This document shows positions 1 to 8,757 of a DNA stretch of 64,000 nt, piece after piece. The stretch spans positions 1 through 64,000 of the forward strand of contig JADBYT010000005.1 in the NCBI GenBank assembly GCA_020402865.1. Direction: 5' to 3'. The stretch is from Bacteroidota bacterium. Lineage in GTDB: Bacteria > Bacteroidota > Bacteroidia > Palsa-965. Numbering within the stretch: position 1 is the first letter of the stretch; each line of letters starts with the position of its first letter. A program made the position numbers and the translations under genes. The notes under the pieces are model-generated. The model did no database searches. It worked only from the letters and a program-made list of their open reading frames with translations, and was not told where the DNA came from.

Positions 1-560
1 AGCGACAAACCAAAACGCAGCTACGGCAGCGACGAGGAAAAGCCGCGCCGCAAATTCAACGACGATAAGCCTTACGGAAAATCATCGTACGGCAGCGACA
101 AACCAAAACGCAGCTACGGCAGCGATGATGAAAAGCCGCGCCGCAAATTCAACGACGATAAACCTTACGGAAAATCTTCATACGGCAGCGACAAACCAAA
201 ACGCAGCTACGGCAGCGATGATGAAAAGCCGCGCCGTAAGTTTGATGATGAGAAACCAAAACGCAGCTACGGCAGCGATGAGGAAAAGCCGCGACGCAAA
301 TTCGATAGTGATAAGCCTTACGGAAAATCATCGTACGGCAGCGACAAGCCCAAACGCAGCTATGGCAGCGATGAGGAAAAGCCGCGCCGTAAGTTTGATG
401 ATGAGAAGCAAAAACGCAGCTACGGAAGCGACGATGAAAAGCCGCGCCGTAAATTCAATGATGACAAGCCCTACGGCAAATCAGCTTACGGAAGCGATAA
501 ACCCAAACGCAGCTACGGCAACAACGACGAAAAGCCCTATAAAAAATCGCGCGGCAGCGA
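1..560 (+). repeat. Imperfect in-frame tandem repeats encoding charged N-terminal extension
   Basis: Units of about 30-50 bases, grouped in ~100-base higher-order repeats (for example cggcagcgacaaaccaaaac, recurring from the left edge to about 520), keep the reading frame. They encode alternating SYGSDKPKR, SDDEKPRRKF and NDDKPYGK modules. Copies differ by substitutions and by loss of whole modules, as expected from slippage or unequal recombination. The array continues off the left edge. Confidence 0.9.
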
Positions 561-1461
561 CGACGATGCAGGAAGCTGGGAAGTATTTGACGACGCGCCC
601 TCGGCCAGCGATTATGTAAAGGCAGCGGAGCGTCCGGCTTTCCGCAAATCAAAAGGCGCACCCTCGCAGTATGCCGAAGCCAGCGGCGGATCAGTGCGTC
701 TGAATCGCTTTATAGCCAACACCGGCCTCTGCTCGCGACGCGAAGCCGATGAGCTGATTGAAGCAGGTGTAGTGAAAGTAAACGGCAAAATTGTGACCGA
801 ACTCGGCACCAAAATTTCGCCGACCGACACTGTTCACTACGGCGATCAGCTGTTGCGCCGCGAACGCATGCAGTATGTGCTGCTCAACAAGCCCAAAGAC
901 TTCATCACCACCACCGATGATCCGCAGGAACGCAAAACCGTACTGCAGCTTGTGAGCGATGCCTGCGACGAGCGCATTTACCCCGTTGGCCGCCTCGACC
1001 GCAACACCACCGGCCTGCTCCTGCTCACCAACGATGGTGATCTTGCTGAGCGACTGATGCACCCGCGCTACGGGATCCGCAAAATCTACCACGTTACGCT
1101 CGACATGGCCCTTAAAGCCGAGCATTTCGAAGCCATCGAAAACGGCGTTGAACTCGAAGACGGCCCCATCAAAGCCGATGAACTCAGCTACGTGGGCGAA
1201 GGCGGCAACAAGAAAGAAGTGGGCATCGTGCTTCACTCCGGCCGCAACCGCATCGTACGCCGCATCTTCGAACACTTCGGCTATCAGGTTATCGGCCTCG
1301 ACCGCGTAGTGTACGCCGGCCTCACCAAGAAAAACCTCCCCCGCAGCCGCTGGCGCCACCTCACCGAAGAAGAAGTAGGTATGCTGAAAATGACTACCGG
1401 CGCAGGTACTAAAAAGGTTAAAGCGAAAACTACCGGGTACAGGAGTAAGAAGAAAGATTGA
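1..1461 (+). CDS. rluB: RsuA/RluB-family 23S/16S rRNA pseudouridine synthase, 5'-truncated, with long repetitive N-terminal extension
   Basis: The frame is open from base 1 to the stop at 1459-1461, so the gene begins outside the window. The first ~185 residues are low-complexity repeats built on SYGSDKPKRSYGSDDEKPRR-like units, rich in K, R, D, S and Y and probably disordered. From about residue 232 comes an S4 RNA-binding domain (RLNRFIANTGLCSRREAD), then the catalytic domain with the GRLDRNTTGLLLLTNDGD motif, whose Asp in GRLD is the catalytic nucleophile of the family, and the late RNRIVRRIFEHFGY segment. The enzyme isomerises a uridine in rRNA. A GTG at 694 could start a bare synthase, but the frame upstream is uninterrupted and codon-like, so the extension belongs to the protein. 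RluB rather than RsuA/RluE/RluF is a family-level guess. The last 28 codons recur at 3165-3250. Confidence 0.9.
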   Translation, partial: SDKPKRSYGSDEEKPRRKFNDDKPYGKSSYGSDKPKRSYGSDDEKPRRKFNDDKPYGKSSYGSDKPKRSYGSDDEKPRRKFDDEKPKRSYGSDEEKPRRKFDSDKPYGKSSYGSDKPKRSYGSDEEKPRRKFDDEKQKRSYGSDDEKPRRKFNDDKPYGKSAYGSDKPKRSYGNNDEKPYKKSRGSDDDAGSWEVFDDAPSASDYVKAAERPAFRKSKGAPSQYAEASGGSVRLNRFIANTGLCSRREADELIEAGVVKVNGKIVTELGTKISPTDTVHYGDQLLRRERMQYVLLNKPKDFITTTDDPQERKTVLQLVSDACDERIYPVGRLDRNTTGLLLLTNDGDLAERLMHPRYGIRKIYHVTLDMALKAEHFEAIENGVELEDGPIKADELSYVGEGGNKKEVGIVLHSGRNRIVRRIFEHFGYQVIGLDRVVYAGLTKKNLPRSRWRHLTEEEVGMLKMTTGAGTKKVKAKTTGYRSKKKD

Positions 1462-1463
1462 TT
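1378..1463 (+). repeat. Direct repeat copy 1: 3' end of the pseudouridine synthase gene
   Basis: This 86-base stretch holds the last 27 sense codons and the stop of the synthase. It matches 3165-3250 at 80 of 86 positions, and all six differences are synonymous in the synthase frame. The pair brackets a 1.7-kb segment carrying one AT-rich gene. Confidence 0.9.
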
Positions 1464-1480
1464 TCTCAACCATATTCAAA

Positions 1481-1515
1481 CAGGGCTGCCGGATAATTTC
1501 CGACAGCCCTGTTTT
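1481..1515 (+). terminator. Rho-independent terminator after the pseudouridine synthase
   Basis: A 12-bp stem (cagggctgccgg with ccgacagccctg, one mismatch) and an 8-base loop are followed by tttt. It lies 20 bases after the synthase stop, on the same strand. Confidence 0.8.
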
Positions 1516-1635
1516 ATTGTAATCACACTTTTATCTTGATTTTGACTATAACCTCAGTACAAACGAAGCCGGAACATAATTCACTCCCACAGCCTGACAA
1601 ACTACAAAAAACTCCCACTCATTCGTATTAGGTTT

Positions 1636-3078
1636 TCATTTACAATTTGAAGCGATAACCTGTCCGGCAGGCATATTGTTCAGTTGAAATTCATAATGGG
1701 TTAGTCGCCCTTCGGATGAAATTACCGTACATCGTGAACTGGCTTTGGGTGCTTCTTTTTCCTGCCCATATACAGCCGGATTTATCATCGAATTATATAT
1801 GACAACTATTGAATTTCCTGTTTGAAAAAACTGTTTCTCAAGTTTTAAATGCGCTGTATTATCGAGTGAATTGTTTTTGAAATCGGGCAATACTACTGTT
1901 TCTATAATCTCTGCATTGGTGTTTTCGAGGTTGGAGTTAAACCTATATAGCTGCACTACGGATCGTAGTTTTTTATCGTCCGCACTGAATGGCATAAAAA
2001 AATCATCGCCACCACGACCAATTATAATAAACCCGTTTTCTTTCAGATCGAAAAAAAGTAAATCATCGCTCCACTTAATAATACGATCATAATCATGGAG
2101 CCGCATAAATACCGAATCGGGAATATAGGATAACTGTGGCGTTTTAAACGTCCCTTCAAATTCGTCCATTTGCCAGAAAGCAAAACCGGTTACATGTTGC
2201 CAGTTTGTTTTCGACAACATTGGGGCAATAGCGTACGTTTTTTTATGGTAAGAAATATACCGGACCCAGCCTGTTTTTACCGGAGTTCCTTCTGGCTTAA
2301 ACTTGTATGTTTCCTTATTGGGTATATCAATACATATTACTTCCTGTTCAGGCGATCCGTTTTCAGCATGCTCGCCAAACGTATAAAAAAGTAATCCGTC
2401 ATTTGAAAGTATTTTACTTTGAATTAACTGTTCCGCATTGTATCGGCCCATTAAATGCGGACTAATCAACGAATTGGTCTTGGGTACACGGTCATACTTA
2501 TACACATCCATATCCTGATCAATCATACAGCTAAAACTGTTCAACTCAGAACGGTCATAAATAACGGCCAACTTAGTTTCATCGGGCGAGATAAGTACTT
2601 CTAAATTCCGATATAAGTCGAAAACAGAATCATCAGAATAGGGAAACCTGATTAACTCTTTTGTCTGCACCGAATCACCCATAATCCGTGATATCTCAAT
2701 TATTGCCGTTGAGTTATTTATCCTGTAGCAAACATAAGCCTCATATCCATTGAACTTCCCAATCCAAAAGGAAATTCGCATAACACTATCGGGCAGATCT
2801 CCCCATCCGGGATGAATATTTTTCATCTTACGGCGCGAAATTTCTTTCTCGTTATTAATTGGCTTACATGATGCTATTGCATATTTGCTCTGTTTTGGAG
2901 CACGTTTTTTTGAATTGGAAAATGTGCCCACGATCAATGTATCTCCTGCGAAAAAATGAAGATATGTGGCAGGATTGACAATTGAGATTCTTTTATCGCA
3001 ACCGGAAAGTTGTATTGTTTGCGAAAAAATAACTGAGTGGGTAAGAGAAAAAAGAAGGAGTGCAAATATTGTTTTCAT
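1636..3078 (-). CDS. Secreted protein of unknown function (480 aa)
   Basis: I do not recognise this family. The product starts with a clean signal peptide (MKTIFALLLFSLTHSVIFSQ) and has no later membrane segment, so it should be periplasmic or surface-exposed. The remainder is a beta-rich sequence with many polar residues that reads like a propeller or WD-like protein, but no repeat is firm. The gene is clearly more AT-rich than the synthase and the atp genes. It lies between the two copies of the synthase 3' end, which suggests arrival as part of an insertion. The next gene (3326-4927) codes for a protein of similar size and style, perhaps a distant relative. Both are transcribed leftwards. 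Confidence 0.75.
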   Translation of the reverse strand: MKTIFALLLFSLTHSVIFSQTIQLSGCDKRISIVNPATYLHFFAGDTLIVGTFSNSKKRAPKQSKYAIASCKPINNEKEISRRKMKNIHPGWGDLPDSVMRISFWIGKFNGYEAYVCYRINNSTAIIEISRIMGDSVQTKELIRFPYSDDSVFDLYRNLEVLISPDETKLAVIYDRSELNSFSCMIDQDMDVYKYDRVPKTNSLISPHLMGRYNAEQLIQSKILSNDGLLFYTFGEHAENGSPEQEVICIDIPNKETYKFKPEGTPVKTGWVRYISYHKKTYAIAPMLSKTNWQHVTGFAFWQMDEFEGTFKTPQLSYIPDSVFMRLHDYDRIIKWSDDLLFFDLKENGFIIIGRGGDDFFMPFSADDKKLRSVVQLYRFNSNLENTNAEIIETVVLPDFKNNSLDNTAHLKLEKQFFQTGNSIVVIYNSMINPAVYGQEKEAPKASSRCTVISSEGRLTHYEFQLNNMPAGQVIASNCK

Positions 3079-3164
3079 AAGGGTTAGTTTCAGCTCTTAA
3101 AAATAATTGTTTTTTTAAATTGATTGGGGACTCTCAAATTACTTGTCCGGTTAATCATATCCTG

Positions 3165-3250
3165 GGTATGCTGAAAATGACTACCGGCGCAGGTACCAAA
3201 AAGGTGAAAGCGAAAACTACCGGGTATCGCAGTAAGAAGAAGGATTGATT
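3165..3250 (+). repeat. Direct repeat copy 2: orphan 3' end of a pseudouridine synthase gene
   Basis: It encodes exactly the same 27 residues and stop as 1378-1463, but with acc for act, gtg for gtt, tat for tac, cgc for agg and aag for aaa. Homology stops abruptly before the ggt codon. There is no start codon or upstream domain, so it is a gene remnant. Its own terminator follows at 3267-3306. Confidence 0.9.
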
Positions 3251-3266
3251 GTACAATCAAATATCA

Positions 3267-3306
3267 AAAGAGGCGGTCTCAATATGCTGAGGCCGCCTCT
3301 TTTTTT
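3267..3306 (+). terminator. Strong terminator after the orphan synthase 3' end
   Basis: Stem agaggcggtctca / tgaggccgcctct (one wobble) with a short loop, followed by seven T. It lies 20 bases after the orphan stop, matching the position of a native gene terminator. Its A-rich left flank could let it also serve the leftward gene ending at 3326. Confidence 0.85.
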
Positions 3307-3325
3307 GCATGCAATGAAGTGAAGA

Positions 3326-4927
3326 CTATTCCACGGTTAGCTCTCCTAATTTGTAATCTTTACCCTTTGAACCATAGATCAATAAATGATTCTGGTCGAG
3401 AGGCAGTGAAATACGCGGACAAAGATTTACTTCCGTACCTGCGATTTCGGTGAGTGTTTTTTTCCTCATTTCACCATTTTCATTTAAGATGGCCACCACC
3501 GGGACTGTACCTTTTATTTTTTTCAAAATCTTGATGTCTCTTGGTTTGGTTACTGGTGCATTAGCAGGAAGGTCATTATACAAAACAAAAATTTGTTCAT
3601 CTTTTATTACCACATTGTAGGAATAGTAAATAGACTCATCACTATTCAGGTTCACACTTGTAGTAAGCATCACCGGTCCGATTCCAATTCCTAGCGGTCC
3701 TTGTTTTCGAATAAAATATTGTCTTTTGGGCACCATTTTCACCCAAAGGATATCGCCTTTTGGATCAATATTTACAATCAAAAGATCGCCGTAATAATAC
3801 GTTTGGCTCGATGCACCATTTGGCCCCTGATTGAATTGCATGTAAAACTCTTCATACGTAATCACATACCCCCCGTTTTCTTTCTGAATTACTTTCCCGG
3901 GCTTTGAGTTTACACCAAAATATGTTATTGGCCCATTTTTGGTTTGCTTCAGCTGATAGTAGTTGTTGAATAGTTCCGTTTCAAAATTATACTGCGAAAC
4001 TGACTTTACGGCTCCTGTCTGTGCATTAAGCAGGATAAAATAGGTTCCGTTATAGCTCATATCGTAATATCGCTCTTTTTTGCCCGGATTGCTTTTGTAA
4101 TGACCGTAAACCATCAGGTCCCCGTTATCATTAAACTGAACTGAAAATGAAATGATTCGCTTGTCTTCCAGTTCAACAGGAAAACGATCAGTCTCTTTAC
4201 CATCTGAAGCATACTTGATAATTGAATAACTAAACTTACTGTCTCGGGTTTCTGTGGGTGTAACCAGTTGCAACTCGGTTAGAAATATTTCTTTGTTATT
4301 ATTTATATAACAATTCATCAGAATATTATAGGCATCATCTGTTTTACTCTTAATAATATTATCTGCCTGAGAAAGGATGGTGAGGCTCTTATCAAGAATA
4401 AAAAATTCGAGATGATTAAGCTTGGTCTTGGGGCTGGTGTATATATGTGTGATGAGAATATTTGCAGAGTCGGGAGAAAAGCGAAAGAAAATATCCCCGA
4501 TATCATTTTTGCCTTCTGCTTCAAGTTTAATCAACTCTGTAGGCTTTGGGTTAAGTACACCTTGCATGTTTATACTGTATGCATTAAGCCGAAACTTCTT
4601 TTCAGGTTTATTATAGTACGATGTGAAAATAATAAACTGACTGCCCTGAAATATAATCTCTTCTATTTCCTGCTTTTTATTTACTATTCTCGGAATATCA
4701 AGCTTCGTACTGAACAGTTTATTGTAAGTGCCCTGCTCAAAACATTCAATATAATAATCATCTCCTTTTGCAGAAAGGGTATATAGCCTTCCCTCCTTGC
4801 TTGCCATAAAGGATGTAATCTTTACCGATGATTCCAGAGGTTTTCCCCACTGAATTTTTACATTTTGTCCGGCCAGCTCATACGAAAAGACAAGACACAG
4901 AATGAGTGCTTTTAAAAAGTTGTGCAT
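3326..4927 (-). CDS. Secreted protein of unknown function (533 aa)
   Basis: Start chosen at the ATG at 4927, which gives a standard signal peptide (MHNFLKALILCLVFSYELAG). A longer frame back to 5011 would run through the atp operon terminator at 4974-5001 and is unlikely. The mature part has no membrane helix. It is rich in aromatic and polar residues, with recurring short beta-strand patterns (for example YFILLNAQTGAVKSVSQYNF), compatible with a propeller fold, but no named domain can be assigned. It is AT-rich compared with the atp genes and resembles the neighbouring 480-aa secreted protein in style. No function is proposed. Confidence 0.75.
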   Translation of the reverse strand: MHNFLKALILCLVFSYELAGQNVKIQWGKPLESSVKITSFMASKEGRLYTLSAKGDDYYIECFEQGTYNKLFSTKLDIPRIVNKKQEIEEIIFQGSQFIIFTSYYNKPEKKFRLNAYSINMQGVLNPKPTELIKLEAEGKNDIGDIFFRFSPDSANILITHIYTSPKTKLNHLEFFILDKSLTILSQADNIIKSKTDDAYNILMNCYINNNKEIFLTELQLVTPTETRDSKFSYSIIKYASDGKETDRFPVELEDKRIISFSVQFNDNGDLMVYGHYKSNPGKKERYYDMSYNGTYFILLNAQTGAVKSVSQYNFETELFNNYYQLKQTKNGPITYFGVNSKPGKVIQKENGGYVITYEEFYMQFNQGPNGASSQTYYYGDLLIVNIDPKGDILWVKMVPKRQYFIRKQGPLGIGIGPVMLTTSVNLNSDESIYYSYNVVIKDEQIFVLYNDLPANAPVTKPRDIKILKKIKGTVPVVAILNENGEMRKKTLTEIAGTEVNLCPRISLPLDQNHLLIYGSKGKDYKLGELTVE

Positions 4928-4973
4928 TTGATTTGTGATTAGGGTTAACAATTGTTGCTGTATAACAGCACAA

Positions 4974-5001
4974 AAAAGCCGGAGTAAATATACTCCGGCT
5001 T
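4974..5001 (-). terminator. Terminator of the ATP synthase operon
   Basis: A perfect 12-bp stem (aaagccggagta / tactccggcttt) with a 4-base loop. Read on the minus strand it ends in a run of six T, 22 bases after the atpG stop. Confidence 0.9.
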
Positions 5002-5023
5002 TCTCATACATACAATTTTCCCT

Positions 5024-5899
5024 TTATCCTTTCAACGCTTCCGCACCACCCACAATTTCCAGAATCTCGTTGGTAATTGCGGCCTGACGGGCTTTGTTGT
5101 AGCTGATACGCAGGTTGCGCAGCAGTTCTTTCGCGTTGTCGGTAGCTTTGTGCATAGCTGTCATACGCGCGCCGTGTTCGGAAGCGTGTGAGTCGAGCAG
5201 TGCTTTGTAAAGCTGTGTTTTGAGCGAGCGGGGAATGAGATCCTGAACGATCTCGGCTTTCTCGGGCTCAAAAATGTAATCGGTTTTGCTTGATGCGTTG
5301 CCGGAAGCAGTGGGCACCACGGGCAAAAACTGCTCGGCCTGGGTAATTTGTACCGCAGCGTTTTTAAACTGGTTATATACCAGCACCACTTTGTCAAACT
5401 GTCCTTCGCCAAACGCTTTCATAATGGCTTCGGCCACGGGCGCAGTGTTTGCAAAGGCTAGTTTGTCGAAAAGCACATTGAGGTTGCCCAACTCCGACAA
5501 TGCAGCGGTGTACGGTGTTTTGCGGAAGAAATCGCCGCCTTTTTTACCGATGGTGATGTAGCTGGCTTTTGCCGTGGGGTAATCTTCGCGGATGGCACGC
5601 ATGGTGCGCTTGATTACGTTGGCATTAAAGCCGCCGCAAAGACCACGGTTGGAGGTAATCACCACAAACAGCACGTTTTTCACTTCGCGCTGGCGTGAAT
5701 AAACGCCCTCGGTGCTGTCTAAACTGGCGCTCAGGTTTTCAAGAATCTCGCGCAGTTTCTCGGCATACGGACGCATCTGGGTGATGGCATCCTGCGCACG
5801 ACGCAGCTTGGCAGCCGACACCATTTTCATGGCGCTGGTGATTTGCTGGGTTGACTGTACCGAGGTAATTCGGTTGCGGACTTCTTTTAAGTTCGGCAT
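5024..5899 (-). CDS. atpG: F1-ATPase gamma subunit
   Basis: The central rotor shaft of F1, which couples c-ring rotation to catalysis in the beta subunits. The start is the ATG at 5899 (MPNLKEVRNRITSVQSTQQI), the classical gamma N-terminus; an earlier ATG at 5944 would add 15 unrelated residues. At 291 aa the length is normal. The C-terminal ITNEILEIVGGAEAL motif that inserts into the alpha3beta3 hexamer is intact. It is the last gene of the cluster, 72 bases after atpA, and is followed by a strong terminator. Beta (atpD) and epsilon (atpC) are absent here and must lie elsewhere, as is usual in Bacteroidota. Confidence 0.97.
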   Translation of the reverse strand: MPNLKEVRNRITSVQSTQQITSAMKMVSAAKLRRAQDAITQMRPYAEKLREILENLSASLDSTEGVYSRQREVKNVLFVVITSNRGLCGGFNANVIKRTMRAIREDYPTAKASYITIGKKGGDFFRKTPYTAALSELGNLNVLFDKLAFANTAPVAEAIMKAFGEGQFDKVVLVYNQFKNAAVQITQAEQFLPVVPTASGNASSKTDYIFEPEKAEIVQDLIPRSLKTQLYKALLDSHASEHGARMTAMHKATDNAKELLRNLRISYNKARQAAITNEILEIVGGAEALKG

Positions 5900-5971
5900 C
5901 GTATTGCGTTTTGCTCCGGTTACGGGGAAGCATTGTGCGGACAATTACTCGTCCGCACATTTTGTTCAGAT

Positions 5972-7552
5972 TTACGCTTTGTACTTGGCAGCAACTTCTT
6001 TTGCAGCCGCTTCAATCACACCGGTAATGTTGTCGTCAATTTTACCGGCTTTGATTTCGTTCATGGTTGAAGCGTGCTTGCCGCGCATGTATTGCAGGAA
6101 ATCCACTTCAAACTCTTTTACTTTGTTGGCGGGCACATCGCGCAGCAAACCTTTGGTACCACAGTAAATAATGGCTACCTGATCTTCTACACGGAACGGC
6201 TGGAACTGACCCTGCTTGAGGATTTCCACGTTGCGCACACCTTTGTCGAGTACCGACTTGGTAGCCGCATCGAGGTCAGAACCAAACTTGGCAAATGCCT
6301 CAAGTTCGCGGTACTGCGCCTGGTCGAGCTTAAGTGTACCAGCCACTTTTTTCATCGACTTGATCTGGGCGTTACCACCCACACGCGATACGGAGATACC
6401 TACGTTGATAGCAGGGCGCACACCGGCGTTGAACAGGTTCGACTCAAGGAAGATCTGACCGTCGGTAATTGAAATTACGTTGGTCGGGATATAAGCGGAT
6501 ACGTCGCCGGCCTGTGTTTCGATGATCGGGAGTGCGGTGAGTGAACCGCCGCCTTTTACGAGCGGACGGATAGACTCGGGCAGGTCGTTCATGGCGCGGG
6601 CTACATCGTCGCTGTTGTTGATTTTAGCAGCACGCTCGAGCAGACGGCTGTGCAGGTAAAATACGTCGCCGGGATAAGCCTCACGTCCGGGAGGACGACG
6701 GAGCAGCAGTGATACTTCGCGGTAAGCTACAGCCTGCTTGGAGAGATCATCATAAATGATCAGCGCAGGACGGCCGGTATCGCGGAAGAATTCGCCGATG
6801 GCAGCGCCCGCCATCGGAGCGTAGAACTGCAGCGGAGCCGGATCGGCAGCGGGAGCAGCTACTACTACGGTGTAAGGCATAGCGCCGTTTTCTTCGAGTA
6901 CGCGTACTACGTTAGCCACGGTAGAGCCTTTCTGGCCCACAGCTACGTAGATACAGAATACCGGGTTGCCGGCTTCGTAAAACTCTTTCTGGTTAATGAT
7001 GGTGTCGATGCAAACGGCTGTTTTACCGGTCTGGCGGTCGCCGATTACAAGCTCACGCTGCCCGCGGCCAATCGGAATCATGGCGTCGATAGCCTTGATA
7101 CCGGTTTGCAGCGGCTCGGTAACGGGCTGACGGTAGATTACACCCGGCGCTTTACGCTCAATCGGCATTTCGTACAACTCGCCTTTCAGCGGGCCTTTGC
7201 CGTCGATCGGATTGCCGAGCGTGTCAACTACGCGGCCCAGCATGCCTTCGCCAACATTGATAGAAGCAATGCGGTTGGTGCGGCGCACAGTGTCGCCTTC
7301 GCGGATATCGTTGGAGGCACCAAGCAGTACTGCGCCCACATTGTCTTCTTCAAGGTTGAGTACGATGCCCTGAAGGCCGTTCTCAAACTCAATCAGCTCG
7401 CCCGACTGAGCGTTTGAAAGGCCATAGATACGGGCAATACCGTCGCCCACCTGGAGCACGGTGCCCACCTCTTCCATTTCTTTAGCCGACTTAAAGCCTG
7501 CAAGCTGCTGACGTAGGATCGCGGATACTTCCGCCGGTTTAACTTCTGCCAT
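5972..7552 (-). CDS. atpA: F1-ATPase alpha subunit
   Basis: Non-catalytic nucleotide-binding subunit of the F1 hexamer. At 526 aa it is full length. The order is an N-terminal beta-barrel ([19 protein letters not shown]), the P-loop [18 protein letters not shown], the family signature with the arginine finger region ([20 protein letters not shown]), and a C-terminal helical domain. It begins 37 bases after atpH in the same orientation, so it is co-transcribed. No substitutions were seen at conserved motifs. Confidence 0.98.
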   Translation of the reverse strand: MAEVKPAEVSAILRQQLAGFKSAKEMEEVGTVLQVGDGIARIYGLSNAQSGELIEFENGLQGIVLNLEEDNVGAVLLGASNDIREGDTVRRTNRIASINVGEGMLGRVVDTLGNPIDGKGPLKGELYEMPIERKAPGVIYRQPVTEPLQTGIKAIDAMIPIGRGQRELVIGDRQTGKTAVCIDTIINQKEFYEAGNPVFCIYVAVGQKGSTVANVVRVLEENGAMPYTVVVAAPAADPAPLQFYAPMAGAAIGEFFRDTGRPALIIYDDLSKQAVAYREVSLLLRRPPGREAYPGDVFYLHSRLLERAAKINNSDDVARAMNDLPESIRPLVKGGGSLTALPIIETQAGDVSAYIPTNVISITDGQIFLESNLFNAGVRPAINVGISVSRVGGNAQIKSMKKVAGTLKLDQAQYRELEAFAKFGSDLDAATKSVLDKGVRNVEILKQGQFQPFRVEDQVAIIYCGTKGLLRDVPANKVKEFEVDFLQYMRGKHASTMNEIKAGKIDDNITGVIEAAAKEVAAKYKA

Positions 7553-7589
7553 TGTATTGGATAGTTATGCGTTGGTTCGCGTGTTGTAT

Positions 7590-8147
7590 TTAGAATTCTT
7601 TGATAAACGGGTTTTCGCTGAAACTGCGCTCAAGCATGCGGATCTGGCGGATCATTGAAGTATCCACCTGACGGTCGCCTACGCGGAGAATAAAACCACC
7701 GATAAGTGTATCATCAATTTTCTCGGTGAGTTCCACTTCGGTGCCGGCTGCTTTACGCACAATTTCGAGTACCTGTTTGCGCAGCATATCGTCGAGCGGA
7801 GCAGCTGTGGTAATGCTGGCGGTAACAATATTCTTGTTTTTGCGGTACTGGCTCAGGAACGATTCGGCAATAATTTCCAGCTCGGCCTCGCGGCGTTTGC
7901 GGGTAATAATGTCGATGAATTCGGTAGTAATAACACCAATCTTTCCGCCAAAAATGGCTTTAAGAATTTCCTGCTTTTTGTCGGTTTTAATTACCGGACT
8001 TTTCAGCAGCAGCTCCAGATCGCGGTTTTCATGCACGGTGTCGCGCACCAATTGCATGTCTTCGCGCACCTGTTCAAGCTGACCTTTTTCGATGGCCAGA
8101 TCCAGCAGCGATTTCGCGTAGCGATAGGAAACCCGTGTTTCGCGCAT
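7590..8147 (-). CDS. atpH: F1-ATPase delta subunit
   Basis: Peripheral-stalk subunit that ties the top of F1 to the b subunits. At 185 aa it shows the family pattern: N-terminal RVSYRYAKSLLDLAIEKGQL and the C-terminal signature IDDTLIGGFILRVGDRQVDTS. Its start lies 2 bases after the atpF stop, so the two are probably translationally coupled. Confidence 0.95.
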   Translation of the reverse strand: MRETRVSYRYAKSLLDLAIEKGQLEQVREDMQLVRDTVHENRDLELLLKSPVIKTDKKQEILKAIFGGKIGVITTEFIDIITRKRREAELEIIAESFLSQYRKNKNIVTASITTAAPLDDMLRKQVLEIVRKAAGTEVELTEKIDDTLIGGFILRVGDRQVDTSMIRQIRMLERSFSENPFIKEF

Positions 8148-8149
8148 GG

Positions 8150-8644
8150 TTAGTTGAGCTTGGCGTCTTTAAGCAGATCGCCGATGAGTTCTTTCTGTTT
8201 GTTTTCGGCAGAGAGTTCACGCTTGAGCATGGTCTCGGCAATATCAATCGAGAGCTGCGCTACCTGATTTTTCAGTTCGGTAATGGCAGCCATTTTCTCG
8301 TTGTGAATGCTTTCGCGGGCAGCAGCCAGAAGCTTGTCGGCTTCCTGCTTGGCTTTTCCTTTGGCTTCGGCCACAATAGCGTCTTTCATGTCGCGGGCTT
8401 CTTTCAGCATCGCGTCACGCTCGCGGCGGGCTTCGTTGAGCAAACGCTCGTTGTCGGCCTGCATGGACGCAATATCAGCCTTCGCCTTTTCGGCCGACTT
8501 CAACGCATCGTCAATTGAAGCTTCGCGATCCTTGATCATTTTCATGATCGGCTTCCACGCAAACTTGGTCAAAAGGAAAAGAACGATCAGGAAGGTGACC
8601 ATCATCCAGAAGAACAAGCCTAAGTCCGGTTTTACGAGTTCCAT
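8150..8644 (-). CDS. atpF: F0 subunit b
   Basis: Membrane-anchored peripheral stalk. An N-terminal transmembrane helix (LGLFFWMMVTFLIVLFLLTK) is followed by a ~120-residue charged coiled coil (AEKAKADIASMQADNERLL and onward) that dimerises and contacts delta. At 164 aa it is typical. It is separated from atpE by 113 bases containing a hairpin, unlike the tight spacing that follows. Confidence 0.96.
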   Translation of the reverse strand: MELVKPDLGLFFWMMVTFLIVLFLLTKFAWKPIMKMIKDREASIDDALKSAEKAKADIASMQADNERLLNEARRERDAMLKEARDMKDAIVAEAKGKAKQEADKLLAAARESIHNEKMAAITELKNQVAQLSIDIAETMLKRELSAENKQKELIGDLLKDAKLN

Positions 8645-8703
8645 TTAGCGTATCGTATTGTTGGGTAATGAATGCTTGATGTTGTTTAACCTGATGTTTT
8701 GAA

Positions 8704-8737
8704 AGATCAGCCACAGCCAACCGCTGCGGCTGATCTT
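8704..8737 (-). other. Hairpin in the atpE-atpF intergenic gap
   Basis: A 14-bp stem (agatcagccacagc / gctgcggctgatct, one mismatch) with a ~6-base loop, 20 bases downstream of the atpE stop. On the minus strand only a short TTT run follows, so it looks more like an RNA 3'-stabilising or attenuating hairpin than a full terminator. It is the only sizeable gap inside atpB-G. Confidence 0.6.
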
Positions 8738-8757
8738 TTCAATGTTTCTTCCGCAAA

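Noticed and set aside
125-619. Plus-strand frame rich in NAATAA/MMKSRA in the repeat region
   Set aside because: It is an out-of-frame reading of the in-frame repeats of the synthase extension, which continue uninterrupted into the S4 domain.
691-1479. 262-codon open frame antisense to the pseudouridine synthase
   Set aside because: The plus-strand frame encodes recognisable S4 and catalytic motifs; the antisense frame is a codon-bias shadow with no recognisable motif.
3326-5011. Longer form of the 533-aa secreted protein starting at 5011
   Set aside because: It would translate through the atp operon terminator and put 28 residues before a good signal peptide; the ATG at 4927 is preferred.
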